DNA of 64,000 bases, taken from assembly GCA_963930645.1 (NCBI GenBank), contig OZ005652.1, forward strand, positions 315,152,652 through 315,216,651, written 5' to 3'. Both the position numbers and the translations under genes were made by a program. The notes beneath the pieces are model-generated. The model saw only the letters and a program-made list of their open reading frames with translations, did no database searches and was not told the origin of the DNA. Origin of the DNA: Salticus scenicus. Lineage: Eukaryota > Arthropoda > Arachnida > Araneae > Salticidae. This document shows positions 44,400 through 56,140 of this stretch, piece after piece. Positions within the stretch are counted from its first letter, which is position 1. Each line of letters starts with the position of its first letter.

Positions 44400-46010
44400 A
44401 ATTTGACGAATAGAGGAAAAAAATCGTGTAGTTTTGAAATTTTACATACTCATAGCCGAGGGGGTCCTGAACAACATACTAAAAGTCCCCGCCCGTGGGG
44501 GGTGAGCGGGGGGCAGGGGGGGCCTTTAAGGGGGGCACTTTTCAGTTTTTATTAAATATCTTGAAAGCTATCGCATTTAGAGAAAAAATGTCAATTACAA
44601 AATTAATCTACGTAAAATTTCCTACAAAAATGTATGCTACATTTTGTTTGTACGATCATTAGTTTAGAAGATATAGGGAGATGAAATAACACATTTTCTT
44701 GAAAAATTCTTTTTTGCAATAGTAAAATCAACTAAAGTGTGCAATTAAAAGGGTTCTTGTCAAATATTTTCTAATGTAAAAAACAAATATATACATAGGG
44801 AATATGCAAGGATAATACAGCATGTTTTGTAAGTTTTAAATAATTTTAAGGCTAGTAGGCGTAAGTGGTGGTTTGAGTAAAAATCCAGATAACGAAGACC
44901 CAAAATCGATCAATATTAAAAAATATAGTGTAGCTTTGAAATTGAGCACAGTTATAAGGTTAAGTTTCCTGAACAACAAACTAAAAGTCCCCGACCGTTG
45001 TGGGTGAGCGGGGGGCAGGGGGCATTTAAAGGGGGCAATTTTCAGTTTTTATTAAATATCTTGAAAACTATCGCATTTAGAGAAAAAATGTCAAATACAA
45101 AATTAATCTACGTAAAATTTCCTACAAAAATGTATACTACATTTTGTTTGTACGATCATTAGTTTAGAAGATATAGGGAGATGAAATAACACATTTTCTT
45201 GAAAAATTCTTTTTTGCAATAGTAAAATCAACTAAAGTGTGCAATTAAAAGGGTTCTTGTCAAATATTTTCTAATGTAAAAAACAAATATATACATAGGG
45301 AATATGCAAGGATAATACAGCATGTTTTGTAAGTTTTAAATAATTTTAAGGCTAGTAGGCGTAAGTGGTGGTTTGAGTAAAAATCCAGATAACGAAGACC
45401 CAAAATCGATCAACATTAAAAAATATAGTGTAGCTTTGAAATTGAGCACAGTTATAAGGTTAAGTTTCCTGAACAACAAACTAAAAGTCCCCGACCGTTG
45501 TGGGTGAGCGGGGGGCAGGGGGCATTTAAAGGGGGCAATTTTCAGTTTTTATTAAATATCCCTAAAACTATCGCATTTAGAGAAAAAATGTCAATTACAA
45601 AATTAATCTACGTAAACTTTCCTACAAAAATGTATATTACATTTTGTTTGTATGATCACAAGTTTAGAAGATATAGGGGGATGATATAACACATTTTCTT
45701 GAAAAATACTTTTTTGCAATAGTAAAATTAACTAAAGTGTGTAATTAAAAGGGTTCTGCTCAAATATTTTCTAATATACAAAACAAATAAATACATAGGG
45801 AATATGAAAGGATAATACAGCATGTTTTGTAAGTTTTAAATAATTTTAAGGCTAGTAGACGTAAGTGGTGGTTTGAGTAAAAATCCAGATAACGAAGACC
45901 CAAAATCGATCAACATTAAAAAATATCGTGTAGCTTTGAAATTGAGCACAGTTATAAGGTTAAGTTTCCTGAACAACATACTAAAAGTCACCAACCCTAT
46001 TCTGTGTTTT
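44400..46010 (+). repeat. 500-bp tandem repeat, direct arm
   Basis: Three full units plus part of a fourth. The marker CTAAAAGTCCC/ACC starts at 44479, 44981, 45481 and 45981, spacings 502, 500 and 500. Each unit starts with a G-rich block (GAGCGGGGGGCAGGGGG) followed by AT-rich sequence. Adjacent units are nearly identical, so amplification is recent. Open frames in this region are repeat products. Confidence 0.95.
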
Positions 46011-46569
46011 TTATTTAATTTTTTATGTTATTTGCAATAGTAATAAAAACTATATTTCGTAATTAAAAAGTTTCAGGTTAAATATTTTTTACTCATACAA
46101 ATAAATATTTGTATATAAATATTTGTATGTGTGTGTGTGCGCAATGTTCCAAGTTTAAAAAGTGGAAGTCAAAATATACAAATCGAAAAATTCCACTTTT
46201 CTGTAAGATATCCGTAAAATACAAAGCAACGGCTATCACAAAGGATTGCATGGGGAAGCGAAACAAAGGGTTTTCGCTAGTACTGCAATAGAACGGAGCA
46301 AATTCTCCGATTTTTATCGTTAAAGACTGAAAAAACATGTGGAAGATGTAATTAATGTGTAAAACTCAATACTTATATTTCAAATGTAAAGGTTAAACGA
46401 AGGGTAATGAACAGGTTTCGATAAGGATACCCCTTCGCTTTGTAATGAGTGTGCTCTATGAATTGTGAGAACGTTTGTTACATATTCTTCATTTCTCTTA
46501 CGTTTAGTGTGTATTTAATGTTTCTTCTGAATTTTTTGCAATTACTTAGTGTATCGATATGGCAGAAAA
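46011..46569. other. Spacer at the centre of the palindrome
   Basis: About 560 bp of non-repeated AT-rich DNA with a GT run near 46125-46142. The two opposite open frames at 46093-46338 are not supported as genes. Confidence 0.5.
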
Positions 46570-47940
46570 ATGTTCACAATTTAGTTGATTTTACCATTGC
46601 AAAAAAAAAAAAAAAAAAAAAAAGAATTTTTCAAGAAAATGTGTTATTTCGTTCCCCTATATCTTCTAAACTATTGATCATACAAACAAAATAGAATATA
46701 CAATTTTTTTAGAAAATTTCACGTAGATTAATTCTGCAATTGAGATTTTTTTTTCTCTAAATGCGATAGTTTTCAAGATACTTATTAAAAACTGAAATGT
46801 GCCCCCTTTAAATGCCCCCCCCCATGGTTAGGGACTTTTAGTATGTTATTCAGGGCACTTAACTTTAGAACTGTGCTCAATTTCTAAGCTGCACGATTTT
46901 TTTTTTTTTTTTTTTTTATGTTGATCGGTTTTGGGTCTTCGCTATCTAGATTTTTACTCAAACCGCCACTTGCGCCTGCTAGCCTTAAAATTATTTAAAA
47001 CTTACAAAACATGCTGTATTATCCTTGCATATTCCCTATGTATATATTTGTTTTTTACATTAGAAAATATTTGACAAGAACCCTTTTAATTGCAAACTTT
47101 AGTTGATTTTACTATTGCAAAAAAGAATTTTTCAAGAAAATGTGTTATTTCATCTCCCTATATCTTCTAAACTAATTATCGTACATACAAAACGTAAATA
47201 CATTTTTGTAGGAAATTTCACGTAGATTAATTTTGTAATTGACATTACTTCTCTAAATGCGATAGTTTTCAAGATATTTAATAAAAACTGAAAATTGCCC
47301 CCCTTAAATGAACCCCCTGCCCCCCGCTCACCCCCCACGGGCGGGGACTTTTGTATGTTGTTCAGGACCCCCTCGGCTATGAGTGTGCAAAACTTCAAAA
47401 CTACACGATTTTTTTTTTTTTTTTTTTTCCTATTTTGACTGGATTTATCTAGATTTTTCTCAAACCGCCACTTGCGCCTACTAGCCTTAAAATTATTTAA
47501 AACTTACAAAACATGCTGTATTATCCTTGCATATTCCCTATGTATATATTTGTTTTTTACATTAGAAAATATTTGACAAGAACCCTTTTAATTGCACACT
47601 TTAGTTGATTTTACTATTGCAAAAAAGAATTTTTCAAGAAAATGTGTTATTTCATCTCCCTACATCTTCTAAACTAATGATCGTACAAACAAAATGTACT
47701 ATACATTTTTGTAGGAAATTTTACGTAGATTAATTTTGTAAGTGATGTTTTTTCTCTAAATGCGATAGTTTTCAAGATATTTAATAAAAACTGAAAATTG
47801 CCCCGCTTAAATGCCCCCCCTGCCCCCCGCTCACCCACCACGGGCGGGGACTTTTAGTATGATGTTCAGGACCCCCTCGGCTATGAGTATGCAAAATTTC
47901 TAAACTACACGATTTTTTTCTTCTATTTTTCCTATTTTGA
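46570..47940 (-). repeat. 500-bp tandem repeat, inverted arm
   Basis: About 2.7 units of the same repeat in opposite orientation; the marker ends at 46841, 47353 and 47857 (spacings 512 and 504). It is more diverged than the direct arm and has T-run insertions (46898-46918, 47410-47428). The outer boundary mirrors that of the direct arm, so together they form a large imperfect palindrome. Confidence 0.93.
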
Positions 47941-48244
47941 CTGGACTAAAGTAGCTGGTTAGGAGATCTCTCGGGATCATTAGATGTTTCCCCCATGGCC
48001 ACATTATTGCCATAAACCACGCTGTTTGGCAGTGGCCAGTGGGTGCAATCAATCAATCAATCAATCTTTGGTTGATTTTGGTTTCACTATTGCAAAATAT
48101 TAATTTAATTCTAATAATTATTTGGATTTTAGTAAATTAAAATTTAGATGAGGTGTTGAAATCGTTATAATATTTATGAGTATCAAATTTTAAAGGTAAA
48201 TAAGAAAAGAAATAAAATGTGAAACTTTCGCATGTATTTGCAAG

Positions 48245-48789
48245 TAAATTTACAATTTTAGTTAGCTTTTAAGAACTTATTTTCAAATGTGAAAAAAAAA
48301 AAAAATATATATATCATTTTTTATTTGAAAATAATCTGGTATGGCACTCGCACGACTCCCCCTTTACCTGGAAATTCAATACCATAAAGGGAAATTGGAC
48401 ATTAAGGGATGAGATAATGAATACGGTTATATAAACCTTCGTTAAAAATAATTTAAAATGGGCTTCAGAAAAGCTTCATTTGACAAATAATTCATGAGGG
48501 GGTCTACAGCCCCCTCAACCGTCCGTTTTAAAATTGTACTTACATTTAAAAAGAATTCAAAAACTGTTATTAAATTTAAGTACTCATTTCAAATTATTCA
48601 GACAACTTTCACCCGCACCCTTCCTTGAAACTTATGAATTTTGATAATTTTTTTAAAGTAACAATCTTATATTAATTTAAAATACAACATTTGAATTGTT
48701 TGAAATTATTTGTTTTTAAGTTATTCTGATAAAAGACATAGACTACAATTAAGCGTTAAAAACATGACTTCTCCATGGGATCTCAATAT
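48245..48789. other. AT-rich stretch, partly R1-related
   Basis: Contains a palindromic C/G block GGGGGTCTACAGCCCCCTC near 48499-48517 like those in R1 copies. No gene seen. Confidence 0.35.
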
Positions 48790-49540
48790 TCAGGGATCCT
48801 CAAAACGTGTCAATATACAAAAAAAAAAAAAAAAAACGCTAAATATTTAGTTTTAAAAACACTTTATTTACCACGTGGATATGATGAATTAATTTTAATT
48901 TCTGAACAGTTTTATTGAATATGGTAAAATATTATAATAACACATTTCCACTAATTACATCCAGTAAAAGAGAATGTCTTCGCTTAACTATTGGCAGTCC
49001 TGTACATCTTCTAAAGAGTGATAACCTATAACACAGCCTGAAATGCACTTCCATCAATTTTCATGTATTGACCCACTATATTCTATTTATTTTGTGTAGC
49101 TCTGTAAACGAACGGTAAGGATTTTCATGCCACATTCTACATGAAACATAATTTTATGCCTATAAAATATATATATTCTTTGCATTTGGTTTGTGCAGCC
49201 TACAGATGTTAAACTCTATTTACTTGAAATTTCCCCCATAGGCGTAATGTATTTAAATTCTCTTGGATGTCCCTGTACGCAGACAATTTGCTTAATCTCA
49301 ACGACATGTTTAGTGTAGCACATCTATATGATGGAGATTTAGAATACTGAGTTTGGACTTTCTGTTGCGATTTGTTCTTGAGATATGCTGATAACATACA
49401 CACAGACACACACAGAGACCAATCGCTAAAAACCTGTTTTTCGGATTCAGGGCACCTCAGAACGTATAAATGCAACAAAAACTCAATTTCGAAAATTTGA
49501 CCCAAAAACAATACTTTCTCTACCATACATATGGGTAGCA
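48790..49540 (-). repeat. Dispersed repeat family R1, copy 2 (inverted)
   Basis: Reverse-orientation modules of R1: CCCCCATAGGCGTAATGTAT, GTTCTTGAGATATGCTGAT, a CACA run and CAGGGCACCTCAGAACGTAT. The 110-codon minus-strand open frame here is a by-product of the repeat. Confidence 0.65.
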
Positions 49541-50052
49541 AAAAGTAAAGATGGTTTTCGACAAAAAAAAAAAAAAAAAAGGTTTAGGTAAAATTCGGCA
49601 ATCCCGTTTATTTTGCATTTGAAACTCAAATTCTACTTAAAAGAAACTTTCATGTCTTTTTTCTTTCTTTTCTTTTCCTTTTTTCTTTTTCTTTCTTTTT
49701 TTTTTTTTTCCTTTTTAATAATTAAAATAAAATTGAGAAAACCCGTGTTAAAGAAATAAGACAGCAACGATATAGGGGAGAACTGTGTAATATGGACCAT
49801 CGTGTAATATGGACCATGAGGAAATTTATATGTTCAACACTAGATGGTGAAACTATCTCATTGCCTTTAGTGAATATTATTGTTATCCAAAGTAAGAAGG
49901 GACTTGTACATGCGTACCTGTATTTGGAAGATTATGAAATTGAGTTCTCAGTTTATATGATCATTGATGTAACAAGTACGTTAAAATGAAAGTATTACTT
50001 TCTACTGTTAAGTAATCGTAATATAATTTTCGCGTTAATAGTAGCAAGTGTA

Positions 50053-51615
50053 CAGTGGTAGAAAAAACTTTAAGACGGCCATTGAATTTTTTCTGTTTGA
50101 ATTCAAATATTTAAATCTCTTTGTAGTTATTTTACATTTAATATATAAAATGCAAGAAGTAAAAAAAATATTAATTTAGAAATTAAAATACGTTTATTAT
50201 CGATATACATTAAAAATGTGCAATGTAATCAGATGGAAAAAACTCTAAGGGCAGTTTTAAAAGTGATTGCTTGCATAATAAGACGACGTCACATTTGTTT
50301 TGTGCAGGACAGTTGTTAGAATGATAATAAACATTTTTTAATCATTTAACTGAGTGTTGAAGCAACTGAGATTACGGGTAAAGGGAAATTACTAAGTGAA
50401 ATTGAAAAAGGTAAAATCTTGGCATTTCGAGAAGGTGGAATGAGTGAAAGGCAAATCGCTAGCAAAATCGAGAGGTTTAAAACTGTAATTCATCAATTTC
50501 TTGCAGATCCATGCAGATATGGTACAAAAAAATAGAGGAGGGTTGCTCTCAAAACTATCAGCCAGAATGAAAAGAAGTGTTATAATAATGGCTGTAAAAG
50601 GCAATGCATATTCTTCAGCAATAAAATCGGCTCTAAAGCTTTAAGTAACGGCTAGACCTGTTAGAAGTGTCCTGAATCGTGCAGAAAACATCATATATTT
50701 AAAATTAAAAAGCAAACCTAAGCTTGAAAAAAGGCACATTGAAGCAAGATTGAAATTCGCAACATCTAATGTTATAAAACCTAATTTTTGGAGAAAAATA
50801 GTGTTCACATATGAAAAGAAATTTAACCTAGATGGATTTGAGAGTTTACGAAACTATTGGCATATTTTAAGACAGGATCCTACGTATTTCTCAATACAGT
50901 TGTAAGGTGGGGGATCTGTCATGTTTTGGGCAGGTTTCTATGCTCGAGATAAGACTAATATTGTATTCATTAAAGGTTATATGAACTCTTTTGACTATAA
51001 AGGTATACTTGTTAAAAATTTTGTTCCATTAAAATACAAACTTAGGGCTTAAAATTTGATTTTGTTGCAAGATAATGCGCCTGAGCACAAATATGCTTCA
51101 ACCATTTCTTGGTTAACTGAAAATAATGTAAGTTTTTTGGAATTTCCGGCCAAACTTCCAGACTGTAACCCCATAGAAAACATGTGGGGTAACCTTGCAC
51201 GCAAAGTATATGAAAATTTTAAACAGTACTATTGTGCTTCTGAGCTCAAATTTTCTATTTCAAAGCATAGGATAAAATATCGATTCTAACAGGCAAAAAT
51301 CTAAAAAAAATCCTCCCAAAATCGTCTTTTAGAAGTAATTCGTGTAAAAGGAAAACACACGAAGTACTAAAAATTAGAATGCAATACTTTTAGTTAGTGT
51401 TTAACTTTGTGGTCTTAAAGTTTCTTCCACCCTTTTATGTTGTGAAAAAAGAAAAAATCGCTTGCATATAAAATATAATTACAACCATTCTTTTATAAAA
51501 CTCTGTGAAGATTTATCATTTTTTATTCTGTTTATGTTTTTTTATGTTTCTTTTTTTTCGGTAAAATTAAAATTTTTGCAATTTCGCATGTGGTCTAAAA
51601 GTTTTTTCATCACTG
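50053..51615 (+). mobile_element. Tc3-like (Tc1/mariner) transposon, decayed
   Basis: 1563 bp flanked by TA (50051-50052 and 51616-51617). The ends are inverted repeats starting CAGTG and sharing AAAAAACTTT, as in Tc1-type elements. It encodes a decayed transposase on the plus strand. Confidence 0.9.
50376..51245 (+). pseudogene. Tc3-like transposase pseudogene
   Basis: The N-terminal part resembles the Tc3 DNA-binding domain: E-K-G-K-I-L-A-F, G-M-S-E-R-Q-I-A, then H-Q-F-L-A-D-P. Stops and shifts follow near 50535 and 50640. The catalytic core has T-Y-E-K-K-F-N-L-D-G where Tc elements read with Asp at the second position, so the first catalytic Asp is Tyr. The second Asp is in Q-D-N-A-P-E-H (about 51067-51090) and the catalytic Glu in N-P-I-E-N-M-W-G (about 51169-51192). 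The open frame from 51056 is only this last part. Inactive. Confidence 0.85.
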
Positions 51616-51781
51616 TACTTATTTTCTGAACAATTTAGACATGTGTTTCATGGGCGCCAATTTGTATAGCGATATGTTATTGGTAACAACGTTTTCCTGT
51701 TTATGCGTGTAATATGAACCATCCTCTGTTGTGTAATATGGACCAGTGGCCCATGACAAAAACATAGAAGTTTTGTTAATG

Positions 51782-52044
51782 CTCGGCGTACATATGTCGC
51801 ACACACAAAATCTTGAGGCTATAGAATAGGCCAGAGAAGCAGGGATAATCAAGCTATCACTTCCTTCGCCTACTACCCATTGAATATAACCCGTGGACCT
51901 CCCTTTTTTTCGTCCATTTCTACTATTCCCAAGAGATGGACAAGAGTTTGGGGGAACATGTTGGACAGTTCGTTTCACAATTCCAAGTGTGTCAACTGTT
52001 CGAGAAGGACTACTAGGGAAGGATCCCTATGGACCACTTCCCAA
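51782..52044 (+). pseudogene. pogo/jerky-type transposase fragment of the second pogo-like element
   Basis: Plus-strand frame with three stops. It reads H-M-S-H-T-Q-N-L-E-A-I-E, then A-R-E-A-G-I-I-K-L-S-L-P, then T-T-H and P-V-D-L-P-F-F. This matches the segment around the last catalytic residues of DDE_1 transposases (GH-SH, A-x-x-x-GI-LLSLP, P-LD-x-x-F). The acidic residue normally before the first GH is not seen, and the DNA-binding half is missing. The opposite-strand open frame 51619-51978 is a shadow. Confidence 0.7.
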
Positions 52045-52050
52045 GTAGCA

Positions 52051-52265
52051 CAGGAACGTTCTGTGAACGTCTAATAACGGTTTCAATAGTTCAAACACCG
52101 TGTTTCGTGTCAAAAGAACGTTCTAAAACACGTTCAGAAATGGTATTATTTAGAACGTTCTGAAAATGTTTGATTTGTACCATCTATAAAACGTACAATT
52201 CTAGTTCTATATAGAACGTTCAAGTGTAACACCGTCATAACACGTTCTGTAACAGTGTAATTATA
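52051..52265. repeat. Cluster of GAACGTTC palindromes
   Basis: Perfect GAACGTTC sites at 52054-52061, 52116-52123, 52153-52160 and 52214-52221, two or more extended to AGAACGTTCT. Half-like sites GTGAACGT, ACACGTTCAG and ACACGTTCTG lie between them. No open frame crosses it. Confidence 0.8.
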
Positions 52266-52854
52266 ACGAATATGACAAAATGACTTTTTAGTACTATTGG
52301 TTGAGAAACTAGGTTAATCATGAAAATTTTTGACTTCAGTTTTTGATTTTTTTACACGTTTTCTGGCGTGAGGAATCCGGAAGTCAAAAGGTTGGTATGG
52401 TATCGGCACCTATTAGCGTGATAGCCCGTTAGTCCATGTACACGATATCTCAAGAACAAATGATTGCAGAAAGATCGGACCAGTTTTAAAATATCGCTTA
52501 TGATATTGATAAGAATCCTATTGAGAGATTTGTAACATTCTAATTTAAAAACTTCGTAAGTTATTCGAAATTTATAATTTTTAGCTTGATAGAGAATAGA
52601 GCATTTTTTACATTTTCAGTTTAACGTTTTGTTAGCACGTCAGTAAAGAATGCTTTTCAAGAATCAGTAGCGGTGAGGTGAAAAAAAATTACAAAATTTT
52701 AAACTCATGGAAAAATTTTGTGAATTTTGTATTTCATGAATCAATGTATGGAATTCAACCAAACTTGTTACATAATTAGATCTTGCCCTAAATTGGAGGT
52801 TATTTAAATTTCATTTAGGATATATCGTCCGATAGATTGCGGTGCTATGTAATG
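52266..52854. other. AT-rich stretch, no gene seen
   Basis: No repeat or protein motif recognised. Confidence 0.35.
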
Positions 52855-53345
52855 AAACCCTCCATTTATGGGACGGTTATATCTCAGCTTCTATAGTGTA
52901 CAAATGCATTAAACTTAATATATTGGTATATATCATGATAACCTCTGCTAATACAATTTGGATGTATACATTGTCCAACAGGTGGCGTTGTAATCTGCAA
53001 TTTAATCATTTTAACGGAAAGGCAATATTTTAACTCTTGTGATTTAACACTTAAATTTTGTGATACACTGAAGTTATAAGTGAAATCGATTTTATGTAAA
53101 GCTTTACTGGTCCATTTTGGATGCACATCGGCCAACAGGTGCTATGTTGCAATGTAATCTCATAACGGAAACGAAAAATCTCAACTTCTGTGATTTATAA
53201 ATGTTGTAAATTTGGTACGTGAAATTAATATTACGTAAAACTCTACAGATTGCCTTTGGGTGCATATTGGACGACAGGTGGCACTGCCACGTTCCAATAT
53301 TTTCCATTCACAGAAAGGCTATCTATCAGCTTCTGTAATATATAT
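52855..53345. repeat. Diverged tandem repeat, about 145-bp unit
   Basis: Three to four units share ACAGGTGGC(G/A) near 52978, 53129 and 53272, then a CGGAAAGG-like block, CTTCTGTGATTTA and a GTGAAAT block. The three open frames here are repeat artefacts. Confidence 0.65.
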
Positions 53346-53459
53346 ACTCACCAAACCTTCTGTGTGACATACATTTGATATACATTATTGATTCAATTTG
53401 ACTGTATAACGAGTAATAGTCAAACAGTTTTTTTTTTATTATTATTATTCATAGGACAT
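53346..53459. other. Short AT-rich spacer
   Basis: No feature recognised. Confidence 0.3.
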
Positions 53460-55010
53460 TGTTTTTTCCCCTAGGAATAAGTATACGGGGATGGGGGAGG
53501 GGTGGATAAAAATTTTCACAATGATTATCTTTCAAAAGAATTCGATATCACCTTTAAAACGAATAATTGAACCATCGTTTTCTGATGATTTAAAACAAAT
53601 TTACCGTTTTTTTTTTTTTTTTCATTTGTCATAATAATAATAAACCCTTAGAAAAATAAATTTTCTAAGATCTTCTACATAGCATAAAAATGATTGTCTT
53701 CTGTCATGAAAATCTGCTAATCAAGGATGTTATTGAATAAATAATCTACTGCTTGATCAGCAAACTGCACAAGGTTCGGTCTGCATAGCATCAACATAAT
53801 TGAAGAATGTGACAAAAATTTTCGCGCTTTAACTTAACGATAAGCAAGCATCTGCTATTACAGGAAGTCAAACGGTTTGGCAGTTTTATCGCTAATTTGG
53901 CTATTTTTTTCCTCTCTTTAATTATTGCTTATATTTTTCTTTCTTTTCTTTCTCTCATCCACAGATATGGATAAGAAAAATCCAAAATTTGACCCGAAAG
54001 TATTGTTTTTGGGTCAAATTTTGAAACTGATTTTTTGCAATATTTTTGCACATTTTGAGGTCCCCTGAATCCAAAAATCAGGTTTTTGTATTTGATCTGT
54101 GTGTGTGTGTGTGTGTCTTTGTGTATGCCTGTACGTGTATGCCAGTTATCAGCACATTTCAAAAACAAATAATTCCAGAATATGAAAACTTAGTATTCTA
54201 CATTTGAATCATGTAAGGGGATGCTGCACTTAGCTTTTCCTTGAGATCAAGCAAATGCTTCGTGTACAGGGACGTCCAAGATAATTCAAATACATTAGGT
54301 ATGTGAGCGAAATTTTTTTGCTATTTACAGTTTAATATCTGTAGCCTGTACTAAACAAAAATAAGTTAACATATATTTTTTTATATGCATAAAAGTATGT
54401 TTAGTGTAAAATATGGCATGAAAATCATTCCCCATTCATCTACAGGGCTACCTAGGAATGATAATTAATACTTCAAACCTACAGAGTAAACAAAGAAATT
54501 TTTTAAGTGGAAATTTTAACGCTTTTTTTCCCTATAATTACACGTTTTGAGGTTCCCTGATTACTAAAATCAAATTTTTAATGGTTAATCTTTGTGTATG
54601 CCTGTTATCAGCTAATTTTAAAACAAATATTTGCAGATAATTCAAATTTTGTATTTTGAAGTTTATTTTGAGGTTGCTAAAAATGTTTGTTCAAGATTAA
54701 TAAGCTTGAAAGAGTGGTGAGAAAGAAAGTTGACTGAAAAATTTGGAATGAACTTTTAAATTTAATAATAGCCAAGAATTTTTTATAGTAGGCATTATGC
54801 AATATATTTAAACGGGGTCCCCCCCCCCCTCCTCATTGAGAGAGTTATTCGTCAAATAATATCTGTTCCTAAAACTAGTTTGAAATTTTTAAAACGTAGA
54901 TTTATATATAGTATTTGTTATCTTACACTTTAATCTGCAATCTGCATTTATAGTATTCAAATGCTAGGTAAGAGTAAGAGACAGCCATGTGAGTGTCCCA
55001 CGAAATTATT
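53460..55010 (+). repeat. Dispersed repeat family R1, copy 3
   Basis: R1 modules present: G-rich block, CTTTCAAAAG with ACCTTTAAAACGAATAA, T run (53605-53622), CACATTTTGAGGTCCCCTGA, a GTGTGT run (54102-54117), GATGCTGCA, TTCAAATACATTAGG, then CATGTGAGTGTCCCACG at about 54987. Module order differs from copy 1, and a second weaker CACGTTTTGAGGTTCCCTGA block occurs at 54541. Confidence 0.6.
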
Positions 55011-55189
55011 ATTAATATTTAAATAAAAACAGTCTTTTTTAAATACTGATAATGCATAATTAAGTAGTAATTTTTATTTTATTTTTATCTATTTATTTAT
55101 TTGGGTTGAGAAGTGATGTGTCTGTCAAATGAAAGAAGAGATTTAATTGATGGTCTACATTCATGATGACGGTCGTTATTAAAAAAAAT

Positions 55190-55563
55190 AGCGATACCTT
55201 CAAATTTCACACATTATAAAATCCAAAATTTTGCTTCAAATTATCTTGGAATGGCGAATTTTGGTTGGTGGGTATTGATTGACTGTATGTAATAGGCACT
55301 TCGGTGGTATTTCGCGAAACTTCTAACTTACCCGCCGAAGAGGGAGAGTAAAAAGTGGGTAAGACGCTGCCGAAAGCAATGGAAACCCAGACTAATCATG
55401 TTGCGAGCGGAAGAACCATTACCAAACGCAGCTGGAACATCAACTTAAGTTTCGATTGATTTCAGCGATTTTTTTTTTTCTTTTGAGATTTTGTTAATAA
55501 TGACATGGAATTTTGAGAATTTATTTAAATATACTATGCAGCAAAGCGGGCAAAGCCTGCTAA
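55190..55563 (+). mobile_element. Truncated Helitron-like element F (same subfamily as D)
   Basis: The 3' end is GCGGGC-AAA-GCCTGC followed by CTAA and T. The sequence upstream, including AATGGCGAATTTTGG and the CCGAAGAGGGAG block, matches the minus strand of element D. The 5' half is missing. Confidence 0.65.
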
Positions 55564-56104
55564 TGTTTATTTAAAGCATACTTAGATATGCTACACGAAA
55601 CGTAATAAAATTATGAAATACTGTTCGTATGCACATAAAACATGTTTTCTATAAAATATTTTATTGTTAGCTTATGATTCATAAGGCCATATAGAAATAT
55701 TTAGATATATTAGAGGATAATAAGCGAAAATTGATCGAAGTGTGTTTTAAATTTTGTTAAACGTTTTCAACTTTCCAACGAGTTAAAAATATGCTTAAAA
55801 TTTAAGTTTGTCAACACCATTGTCTGTCTATTCGTTCTCTAATTTCAAAAATATATTTTATAATTCCTCAGTTACATCGTAACCGTGCTCATTTTTTATT
55901 GAAAGTATGTGTATACCGTAAGCGGTTTGATATGGGGACTCACTAAAATTTTAAACGTACAAAAGTGTATGTTTAGGTGTAGGGTGCAGGTGTTTTATAA
56001 ACTAAGTGGTCCGCATGATTATTCTTTTTTGTTTATTACTAAATATAGTAAAAATGTAGCAATTTCTGTAATATTTCAATAAAAATATAAATATCTTGCG
56101 CATT

Positions 56105-56140
<36 letters not shown>

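Larger units (their letters stand above)
43792..48244 (+). mobile_element. Helitron-like element G, copy 1, split by a palindromic array
   Basis: The left part 43792-44315 and the right part about 48060-48244 line up end to end with the reverse complement of the intact 689-bp copy at 57509-58197. The left part holds CTTCCTGCGGAAGTATGAAA, and the right part holds TTTCACTATTGCA and AAATTTTAAAGGTAAATAAG. The 5' end is degraded (TTAATATAAT for TCTATATAAT) and the 3' end reads CAAG for CTAG. About 3.7 kb of unrelated palindromic array separates the parts. Confidence 0.7.
49771..52050 (+). mobile_element. Second pogo-like element, interrupted by a Tc3-like element
   Basis: The left end TATAGGGGAGAACTGTGTAA resembles the end of the pogo-like element at 2547 (first 11 bases identical). 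Two direct copies of GTGTAATATGGACCAT follow, and two more near 51707-51736. A plus-strand transposase fragment lies at 51782-52044. The right terminal repeat was not found, so the element is truncated at about 52050. Tc3-like element 50053-51615 is inserted in it. Confidence 0.65.

Noticed and set aside
47150..47398. 82-codon minus-strand frame similar to the frame at 45498-45689
   Set aside because: Both are translations of the 500-bp repeat unit in opposite arms of the palindrome.
49209..49541. 110-codon minus-strand open frame
   Set aside because: It lies in dispersed repeat R1 and is not conserved in the other copies at 29050 and 53990.
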